64,000 bases of DNA from Chitinophaga sp. CB10 (GTDB taxonomy: Bacteria > Bacteroidota > Bacteroidia > Chitinophagales > Chitinophagaceae). The DNA lies in contig MLAV02000006.1 in the NCBI GenBank assembly GCA_001870995.2, positions 186,001 to 250,000 of the forward strand, given 5' to 3'. The position numbers and the translations under genes are program-made. Shown here piece after piece: positions 55,701 through 61,473 of the stretch (positions are counted from its first letter, which is position 1; each line of letters begins with the position of its first letter). The notes under the pieces were generated by a model. It did not search any database. It worked only from the letters and a program-made list of their open reading frames with translations, and was not told the DNA's origin.

Positions 55701-55792
55701 TCCTTTACCGTTCCCCTGAGTATTTGTTGCGCCGCAGCGGTCATGCTGCCCCCTAAAAGCAAAGAAAGGGATAAGATAATTAGCTTTCTCAT
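52727..55792 (-). CDS. SusC/RagA TonB-linked transporter of the TlpA locus
   Basis: 1021 residues with a signal peptide (TAAAQ), a carboxypeptidase-regulatory-like domain (ILRGTVKDSLTKQPVPGATV), plug (STVIVGYGSQQRATVTNSI, VIDGLIVEGGSI, AIYGARGSSGVI) and barrel ending in VYVAAQNLFTITKY and AVIGLDLTF. No STN domain. It is divergent from the LytS-type operon across a 198-bp gap, so the two-component system may control it; that is inference. It is followed by SusD and two TlpA proteins. Confidence 0.95.
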   Translation of the reverse strand: MRKLIILSLSLLLGGSMTAAAQQILRGTVKDSLTKQPVPGATVKVIGSTKGATTNAEGEFELNVPANAQLQISSMGFENVIIKASLISTGPVLMKVRAVDLNSTVIVGYGSQQRATVTNSISTVGSAALAPEKNIVSDAGKALQGRVAGVWVANTSGSPGNSPNIQIRGAQSVAASNTNPLLVIDGLIVEGGSINLNTINPQDIESMEVLKDAASAAIYGARGSSGVIIITTKKGKFNSKPTFNVNAYTGVNNVHTSRRMLTSEEYKSAFLDARNNRLADINRLLNDPNANLDPNQKSQLNNEIKTLTSQVNGLNVANRSTNWIEKIKNKNAPVSNVQASMSGGGEKNSYFMSLGRYSEEVVWGTGRFERYTGRLDVTQAVNNWLKLNGGLSINQSVSKNISNPIAYAFQARPDTPEEPIYNADGTLGYYIGMQQHPLGAMLDNKNRYKTNSYIGKLAADVTITKDLQFRSAFNAGKVNTISRDFYSPYTYLGKSGGGSTKTSGTDNFNFTFDNYFTYNKRISRLGINATAGYTYYSNELSSLGYDLTGYPKVDGITGPGAGSAYGSIGAIANYNTYSKELSDGYFLRTGMDWQGKYLLNASIRRDGSSKLLKENRYSWFPSISGGWDIAKENFLYGNRLISQLKLRTSYGISGNMRPLGLWDAQNLLVATSYNGVSALQMNGLIGNPNIRWERTKQVDAGIDATLLQNRLTLAVDYYSKLTDGLMSRNEISWIYGAQSIPDNIGNIRNRGVDVEMALSSKAGRAFSWKVATNFNVNRNKIISLKDSLTNYGTFIFGGPQSKAKVGQSVGSVMVYESLGVDPQTGDMVYKDQNKDGKWDSNDMITVPIAVPAFTGGTTITMGYKGFSLEALFSYVSGNKIYDYYEQTLRSYDIDFYGAMPNMFDIVNKRWRKAGDVTDVPRAITGRHGAGQTADWNYRPSTQFIYNASYFRLRNVTLGYTVPATVLTKVKMTSARVYVAAQNLFTITKYIGFDPEAASNSGIVTSNMPNPQSAVIGLDLTF

Positions 55793-55990
55793 ACAATAGT
55801 TGGTTGATTTTTGTAATGGATACCCAGCTGGAATAGGCTCCCAAGGTACTTATCCGCTTTATTACTGTAGCGGAAAAAGGACGTACGGAATGAAAAAAAG
55901 TACAATCAGGATTTTTACAGGTACGAAAAAAAGAATGCCTTAATTCCCGCCATCTACGGGCAGATTAATGTAATTTCATCGCCTGATCAT
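55793..55990. promoter_or_regulatory. Divergent region between SusC and the LytS-like operon
   Basis: 198 bp without a gene. Two similar blocks, GTACG plus A7G, occur at 55883-55900 and 55921-55933, with their A7G parts 33 bp apart. An inverted pair CCGCT/AGCGG flanks TTTATTACTGT near 55857-55875. No clear -7 motif was found. The direct blocks are possible binding sites for the LytTR regulator. Confidence 0.35.
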
Positions 55991-56926
55991 ATGAAAGCGC
56001 ATAAGGAACCATACCGCTATCTCGTACACCTGGCCATCTTCGTGGCGCTGTTGCTGTTGTACACCTACCGGCAGCTGCCCTACGCATTTGCGACTACCTT
56101 TGCCACCCGCTGGCTGCTGATACGTTATTTCCTCTATGGCCTCATCAACTTCCACCTCTTTTACCTGCTGGTGTTCTGGCTGATCAATCAACCCGTTAAG
56201 GAACACCGTTATTTCAGGTCCGTCTGGATAGCTGTTGCCACGGCAGCGGCCTTTACCTGCCTGAAATATGGCGTGGGGAAATGGATAGGAGCCGATGTGG
56301 TGCTGCAGAAGATGATCTCATTACTCTCCCCGAAGGGGGGAAAACCCATAGCCCCTACTTTATTTACCTTTTGGGAATATAGCCGGATGGCCTTTAAAAC
56401 CAGTATAGGCGTGGTGATCCTGGCATTTGGCTACCGCCTCTTCCTGGACTACCGCAACGAAGATCCGATGGAGAGCCAGCTCTCCCTCGTTGCCTCCAAC
56501 GCTTCCCGCCTGAGTGCCGGCTCGCAGTTGCTGCTGCAACACCTGAAGGCGCTGAACCCTTTGCTGACGGACGAATTCCGCCGCGGCGAAGAAGGCGTGC
56601 AGGCCATTCTCCTCATCTCCGAGTTACTGCGCTACCTGCTCTATGATAAGGAAACGACGGAAGGCGTTACCACGCTCAAAAAAGAACTCTACTTTTTACA
56701 ACAATACATTTCCCTGCGGGCATGCCTCTATCCCCACCAGCAGCTGGAATTACAAGTGACGGGGGAGGAGGAAGGCATCCGCGCCATTCCCATGGAGCTC
56801 TTGCTGGCAGCGGAAAAGCAGCTGGGGCAGTTGCAGCATTACCAGGGAAGGTTACTGATTGACATCCGGATCGAACAGCAAAAACCGGTATTGGAAATTA
56901 AAGGCCGGCAGGTGGCCGTCGCATAA
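55991..56926 (+). CDS. Degenerate LytS-like membrane protein without kinase residues
   Basis: 311 residues with about four membrane helices (~10-30, 45-66, 76-92, 135-152). After the last helix a segment at ~178-250 resembles the dimerisation region of the kinase encoded next door: SELLRYLLYDKETT and KKELYFLQQYISLR correspond to its LSYML and REEVQYLQDFISLQ. The phosphoacceptor His is missing (LKALNPLL where the family has the His), and the ATPase N- and G-boxes are absent, the chain ending ~45 residues after the equivalent of the N-box. The frame is intact and only 6 bp separate it from the kinase, so it is probably expressed, perhaps as a regulatory partner. Confidence 0.78.
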   Translation: MKAHKEPYRYLVHLAIFVALLLLYTYRQLPYAFATTFATRWLLIRYFLYGLINFHLFYLLVFWLINQPVKEHRYFRSVWIAVATAAAFTCLKYGVGKWIGADVVLQKMISLLSPKGGKPIAPTLFTFWEYSRMAFKTSIGVVILAFGYRLFLDYRNEDPMESQLSLVASNASRLSAGSQLLLQHLKALNPLLTDEFRRGEEGVQAILLISELLRYLLYDKETTEGVTTLKKELYFLQQYISLRACLYPHQQLELQVTGEEEGIRAIPMELLLAAEKQLGQLQHYQGRLLIDIRIEQQKPVLEIKGRQVAVA

Positions 56927-56932
56927 ATCATC

Positions 56933-58000
56933 ATGAACGTGAACAGGAAAAATAGCCGCGAATTTTTATGGTTGCTGTTGCTCTATATGGCAACGGTACT
57001 CGGCATGGGCCTGTTTACCCTCACCGTGTACACCCGGGAAAGCCTGACGGTGCTGGCCATCCGGGAAGGCGTATTCGGCCTGTTCAACTTTTTCCAGTTC
57101 TATATTTACTTCCGGTGGATCGTGCCTGCCTTCCTGCGTACGCGCAGCTGGCAACGCTTACTGCTGCGGGTAATCCCGTTGCTGACGGTGTGTAACAGCT
57201 TCAAATACCTGGTAGCGGCAAAAGTTTTTCCCACGATTATGCTGTACCAGGGCTACCGGTACGATCTCATGAGTCGCCGCCGCATTGAGGTATTTACCAC
57301 CTACGGCGCTTATTTTATCAACGCCTTATGGACCAGCCTCGTGCTGCTGGCCGCCGCTTTTGCCGGCCGCCTCTTCCTGCACTGGCTCCGGGAAGATAAG
57401 CGCAGGGCCCTGCTCCGCCAGCAGCAAACCAGGGCGGAATCAGGCTTCCTGAAAATGCAGCTCAATTCCCATTTCCTCATCAACAGCCTGAACAGCATTT
57501 ACGCGCTGGCCATCACCAACTCCCCGGAAGTGGCGCCGGCCAATAATACGCTGGTGCACCTCCTGAGCTATATGCTGGACCAGCCGGATGATATTGACTT
57601 TCGCAGCCCGATCCGCGAAGAAGTGCAGTACCTGCAGGATTTCATTAGCCTGCAGCAACTACGTACAGGCGTGAAGGATGGTATCCGGGCAAACTTCGCG
57701 GAAACCCTGCCTGATAAACAGATTGCGCCGATGCTGCTGGTGCCCTTTGTGGAGAACGCGTTTAAACACGGCGTCACCAATCAGCCGCAAAGCCCCGTTA
57801 CCATTGCTTTGGAAGGGGATGAGCAGGCGCTGAGCTTCGTGGTAAGTAATAAAAAATCGATTTTCAATAAAGATAAAACCGGTGGCATAGGACTGGAAAA
57901 TGTACGCAAGCGCTTACAGCTGATCTATCCGCAAAAGCACGAACTGCACATCACTGATACGGAAGCGGACTATCAATGCCACCTGAAAATATACTGGTAA
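56933..58000 (+). CDS. LytS/YehU-type sensor histidine kinase
   Basis: 355 residues with four predicted membrane helices (~12-34, 46-62, 77-98, 125-148). The His_kinase domain carries the phosphoacceptor H180 in QLNSHFLINSLNSI, the N-box N275 in VENAFKHG and a G-box in GGIGLENVRKRLQLIY. It should autophosphorylate and pass phosphate to the LytTR regulator encoded 1 bp downstream. No extracytoplasmic sensor domain is visible, so the signal is probably membrane-borne or comes via the degenerate neighbour. Confidence 0.93.
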   Translation: MNVNRKNSREFLWLLLLYMATVLGMGLFTLTVYTRESLTVLAIREGVFGLFNFFQFYIYFRWIVPAFLRTRSWQRLLLRVIPLLTVCNSFKYLVAAKVFPTIMLYQGYRYDLMSRRRIEVFTTYGAYFINALWTSLVLLAAAFAGRLFLHWLREDKRRALLRQQQTRAESGFLKMQLNSHFLINSLNSIYALAITNSPEVAPANNTLVHLLSYMLDQPDDIDFRSPIREEVQYLQDFISLQQLRTGVKDGIRANFAETLPDKQIAPMLLVPFVENAFKHGVTNQPQSPVTIALEGDEQALSFVVSNKKSIFNKDKTGGIGLENVRKRLQLIYPQKHELHITDTEADYQCHLKIYW

Positions 58001-58001
58001 T

Positions 58002-58697
58002 ATGGCGTTAAAATGTATTGTGGTAGACGATGAGCCGCTGGCCATACAGGTGCTGCTGGCCTTCATTAAAAAGATGCCGGAGCTGGAACTCCTGCGCAGT
58101 TTCAATAATCCGCTGGAGGCGCTGGCGTTTATGAAAAGCAACCCGGTGGACCTGGTGTTTCTCGACATACAGATGCCGGAGCTCAGCGGCATGGAGTTTA
58201 TGCAGCTGCTGCAAAACGACGCTTCCGTCATCATCGTTTCCGCGTACGACGATTACGCGGTGGAGGGATTTGAAAAAGAAGCGCTGGACTACCTGCTGAA
58301 ACCCGTTTCCTTTGAGCGGTTTGTGAAAGCGGTGCAACGCGCCGTCAGTCGCAGAGCCTTGCCGGAAAAGCCTTCCGCCAACCTGGGCAAGCATCTTTTT
58401 GTGCGTACGGATAAGCGCATCATCCGGCTCGACATCAGCGATATCCTCTACATCGAAGCCCTGCGCAATTACGTAGCCATCCAAACGCCTACGCAAAAAA
58501 TCCTCACCCTGCAAAACCTGCGCAGCTTCGAAGACGCGCTGGGCAAGGAGTTTATGCGGGTGCATAAATCCTTCATCGTTGCGTTGAATAAGATCGACAG
58601 CATTGAAAGGCAGCGGATTTTTATACAGCAATACCATGTGCCTATCGGCGACGCTTACTTCAAACAGTTCATGGAAGCCATCGCCATGCTGAAATAA
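58002..58697 (+). CDS. LytTR-family response regulator
   Basis: 231 residues. A receiver domain (~1-118) with acidic pocket D9-D10 (VVDDEP), phosphoacceptor D55 (VFLDIQMPELSG) and the conserved Lys in YLLKPVSFERF. Residues ~130-230 form a LytTR DNA-binding domain (DISDILYIEALRNYVAIQT, FMRVHKSFIVALNKIDSI). It pairs with the kinase 1 bp upstream. It is followed by a hairpin shared with the convergent gene. Confidence 0.95.
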   Translation: MALKCIVVDDEPLAIQVLLAFIKKMPELELLRSFNNPLEALAFMKSNPVDLVFLDIQMPELSGMEFMQLLQNDASVIIVSAYDDYAVEGFEKEALDYLLKPVSFERFVKAVQRAVSRRALPEKPSANLGKHLFVRTDKRIIRLDISDILYIEALRNYVAIQTPTQKILTLQNLRSFEDALGKEFMRVHKSFIVALNKIDSIERQRIFIQQYHVPIGDAYFKQFMEAIAMLK

Positions 58698-58728
58698 AAA
58701 GCGGCTCCGGTCAGGTTGCCGGAGCCGC
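58695..58728. terminator. Terminator between convergent genes
   Basis: A perfect 10-bp stem GCGGCTCCGG (58701-58710) with 58719-58728 and an 8-nt loop. On the minus strand it is followed by TTTTTATTT, so it is a classic terminator for the repeat-rich gene; on plus it may also serve the response regulator. Confidence 0.82.
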
Positions 58729-58735
58729 GTTATCA

Positions 58736-61168
58736 TTATCCTCTTCTTGGTCTGCCGCCACCGCCGGAAGGCGCGGTGCGTGGCGCAGGCCGTGGCGGCG
58801 TGCTGAAGTTCTGTTGCCGCATGCCGCCGCGGTCGCGCTGCATTTGTATGCGTTGCATCTGCTGCTGTTGGGGCGGAGGCGCTACCCGCCAGCCGTTGTT
58901 CTGCCGTTGTTGCCAGCTGTTGTTTTGGCGGCGGTAGATGTTGCCATCCCCGTCGGACATGATGTTGTTTTGTCCGCGCGAAGGCCGGGCTTCCGGCCGG
59001 GTAGGGAGGCGGTTGGAATTGCCGGGAACGCGGGATGGCTGGTCGTTACCACCCGGCGTAATATTACCGGGGACTCTGGAAGGCCTGTCGTTACCACCCG
59101 GCGTAACATTGCCGGGTATTCTGGAAGGCCTGTCGTTACCACCCGGCGTAACATTGCCAGGCACTCTGGAAGGTCTGTCATTCCCCCCTGGCGTAACACT
59201 GCCCGGTACTCTGGAAGGCCTGTCATTCCCTCCCGGTGCAACATTCCCAGGCACTCTGGAAGGCCTGTCAGCACCCGGCGTAACATTCCCCGGCACCCTC
59301 GAAGGCCTGTCATTCCCACCCGGCAGCCTCGACGGCCTGTCCACCGTTTGTATATTCACCCGGTCCCGGTACAAATTATTGCTGATCCCCGGTCTGCCGG
59401 GATAGGTATTCCCGCCTCTGACCGGCCGTTGGCCTGCATTGATTGGCCGGTTGTAATTGATATTTGGCCTGTTAATACTCCAGTGCGGGCGGCCGTAGTA
59501 TCCGCCGTTATAACCCCAGGGCCTGAACGGAGGGCGGTACAACGGAGGGCCGAACCAGCCGCCGTAATATCCGCCGCTCCAATAGCGGAAGTTCATCCAG
59601 CCGAAGTTGAACGTCCATCCGAAGCCCAGGCTCCATCCATACCAGGGGTTGTAGCTTACGCCAAAGCCCCAGGTCAGCGGCCGTGGGTAATAGACAGGTC
59701 CCCACCATGGCCGGTAGCGCCAGCCGGTGCCCCAAACGATGGTAGGGCCGTAGATGTAGCAGTTGAGATATCCCGGCGTATAGCCGGTATAGATATATTG
59801 GGGAGTTACTTCGTAAATATAGACGTAGCGGGTGTTGTAAGCCTCGCTGGTGGCGGGGATGCGGTCCACGTCCGCCGGGCGGTCCGTACTCAGTTCCCAG
59901 GGGCCGGTAGCGGAGTTGCTGGTAAACCACACGCCATTGTCCACCGCATAGAACCGGTTACCGGCCTGCAGGACGGTCAGGTTGCTGTTTTCCGCCAGTG
60001 AGAGGTTAGTGCCTTCGATGGGTTGAAACCGTGGCGCGCCGTCGTACGTCACGTTCGTTTGTGCGCTGGAACGGTCTACCTTGGCCGTCTGCGGGATTTC
60101 CGCATCCACCACGGCTTCTTCTGCGGCGGCGGTACCGGCTACATTGGCCAGCACGCCGTCCTTTTCGGACCCTTCGGGAATCTTTGCAAAATCTGCCGGC
60201 AGCTCGTCGCTGGGCACGTACTTCCAGGGTCCCTGCAGGGAAGGGGAGCTGTACCATCTGCCTGCCAGCAGGATGTAGTTCAGCTGGGTGTTGATGTCTT
60301 TGAAAATATCTTCCAGGGAGTTATCGACATATAGCAGGCTGGTGCCCTGGAGGTTTTTATAGGAGGCCGGTCCGTCTGTTTGTATCAGCTCTGCCGGCGT
60401 GGTACGCACTATTATATCAAGGGGGAGTGGGTTGTTAAATTTGGGGAGAGAGTCATTTTGCTCCTTCGCTTTAAGGTCCGCGTCAATGGTCCTGATAGTG
60501 GCCGGGATGTTCCGATGCACTACATACCCTGATTTCGCATCATTGGAAGAGTACCAGAAGGTCCCGCCGTATAAATAGTACCTTTTGTCGGTCGGATTCT
60601 GTACAATAAGGTTCGGGGTATTGACCACCCGCTGCATATTCAGGTCTTTATCCAGCTGCAGGCGGGGCTCGCCGTCCATGATTACGAGCAGGGAGGGCTT
60701 GGTCCGGTAAATCACCTCGGGCGGATCGGTGTTGATGTTGTTATCCCGGATGCGTTGCTCCGCCCTTACGGAGGTGAGCAGTTCATCGAGGGACATGGTC
60801 AGGTCCCATTTCGGCACTTCCTTTTCCAGCAGGCTGGAAATTTGCAGGAGCCTGCTGTTGTCCGTAATGTCAGGAATCTTTATCCGCGTTACGTTCAGTG
60901 TTTCCAGCGTGGTAGTGCGATTGATTTTATCGGTATTCATGAGGCAGTTGGCCCACACCACGCCAAAGATGGGCTCCGAGGAACCGGTTTCCCTAACGGA
61001 TACGGCTGCACGAATAAAAAGATTATTGCCCTGCAAGCTTTCGGGTTGGGGCTGGTAGATAGTGATCCTGCCGCCGCCGTTGATGGGGATTTCTTTTGGC
61101 CAGCTGATGTCTTGCCCTGCCGCCGTGAGGCAACAAAGCAACAGCAGCCCGGTGATTAATTGTCGCAT
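58736..61168 (-). CDS. Secreted repeat-rich protein with aromatic/Gly midsection
   Basis: 810 residues from the ATG at 61168, which starts a signal peptide (LTAAGQ); a more distal Met would add 18 residues. The N-terminal half contains diverged modules with a displayed tail of the form RWYSS-GPW-P-IP (about residues 205-250, 325-355, 420-455). Next is a Tyr/Trp/Gly-rich region (~500-600), then eight ~15-residue repeats based on NDRPSRVPGNVTPGG (~625-735) and a Gln/Arg/Pro-rich tail. No catalytic motif is seen. Similar proteins are sometimes annotated as carbohydrate-binding family V/XII in this phylum; I do not rely on that. The function is unknown; a surface or extracellular structural role is plausible. 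Confidence 0.75.
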   Translation of the reverse strand: MRQLITGLLLLCCLTAAGQDISWPKEIPINGGGRITIYQPQPESLQGNNLFIRAAVSVRETGSSEPIFGVVWANCLMNTDKINRTTTLETLNVTRIKIPDITDNSRLLQISSLLEKEVPKWDLTMSLDELLTSVRAEQRIRDNNINTDPPEVIYRTKPSLLVIMDGEPRLQLDKDLNMQRVVNTPNLIVQNPTDKRYYLYGGTFWYSSNDAKSGYVVHRNIPATIRTIDADLKAKEQNDSLPKFNNPLPLDIIVRTTPAELIQTDGPASYKNLQGTSLLYVDNSLEDIFKDINTQLNYILLAGRWYSSPSLQGPWKYVPSDELPADFAKIPEGSEKDGVLANVAGTAAAEEAVVDAEIPQTAKVDRSSAQTNVTYDGAPRFQPIEGTNLSLAENSNLTVLQAGNRFYAVDNGVWFTSNSATGPWELSTDRPADVDRIPATSEAYNTRYVYIYEVTPQYIYTGYTPGYLNCYIYGPTIVWGTGWRYRPWWGPVYYPRPLTWGFGVSYNPWYGWSLGFGWTFNFGWMNFRYWSGGYYGGWFGPPLYRPPFRPWGYNGGYYGRPHWSINRPNINYNRPINAGQRPVRGGNTYPGRPGISNNLYRDRVNIQTVDRPSRLPGGNDRPSRVPGNVTPGADRPSRVPGNVAPGGNDRPSRVPGSVTPGGNDRPSRVPGNVTPGGNDRPSRIPGNVTPGGNDRPSRVPGNITPGGNDQPSRVPGNSNRLPTRPEARPSRGQNNIMSDGDGNIYRRQNNSWQQRQNNGWRVAPPPQQQQMQRIQMQRDRGGMRQQNFSTPPRPAPRTAPSGGGGRPRRG
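59023..59343. repeat. Eight-copy intragenic repeat (~45 bp, PSR-x-PGN motif)
   Basis: On the minus strand, about eight tandem copies encode variants of NDRPSRVPGNVTPGG, with spacing of 42-45 bp (14-15 codons); the first and last copies are partial. Copies differ at single codons (V/I, N/S, T/A), and the frame is kept throughout, which points to selection on the protein rather than on DNA. Confidence 0.9.
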
Positions 61169-61222
61169 GAAGAGGGTTGTTACTGGTGAAATAATGACAA
61201 TCCGGTAAGGGTATAACAGCAC

Positions 61223-61336
61223 CGGGGGCCCGTTGGTTGATTACGCTGCCACATACCCGCAATCCCAATCCCTCCGGGCCCAATAAAATGACTAACCATC
61301 ATCCCCTTGGTTTAAACCCATTTGTCCCTTTTTTAT
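61223..61336. other. Divergent intergenic region upstream of GH2
   Basis: Part of the ~305-bp gap between the repeat-rich gene and the GH2 gene (61169-61473). No credible ORF; contains pyrimidine-rich, C-rich runs but no clear -7 motif. The remainder of the gap is the tandem duplication at 61337-61447. Confidence 0.4.
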
Positions 61337-61447
61337 TCCCCTCCAATCTTTGCGTGCTTATGCCCCCTCTGCCCCTCTGCGAGAAAAAACTCCCCTCCAA
61401 TCCTCCGCGTGCTTACGCCCCCTTATGCCCCTCTGCGAGAAAAAAAC
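61337..61447. repeat. Tandem duplication (54 + 57 bp) upstream of GH2
   Basis: Two adjacent copies, 61337-61390 and 61391-61447, each begin TCCCCTCCAATC, contain GCGTGCTTAYGCCCCC and end CCCCTCTGCGAGAAAAAA-C. They differ by a few substitutions and a 3-bp length change. The sequence style recalls the dispersed 'CTCTGCG' intergenic repeats seen in several bacterial genomes, but I could not check this. Confidence 0.85.
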
Positions 61448-61473
61448 TAACTTTCACCATTAAACACACCACA

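Noticed and set aside
55991..56926. LytS-like gene considered a pseudogene by truncation
   Set aside because: The frame is uninterrupted, spacing to the kinase is tight and codon use is normal; an expressed degenerate partner is more likely than a decayed gene.
59023..59343. Regular repeats considered as a CRISPR array
   Set aside because: The units are contiguous, in frame and without unique spacers; they encode a protein repeat.
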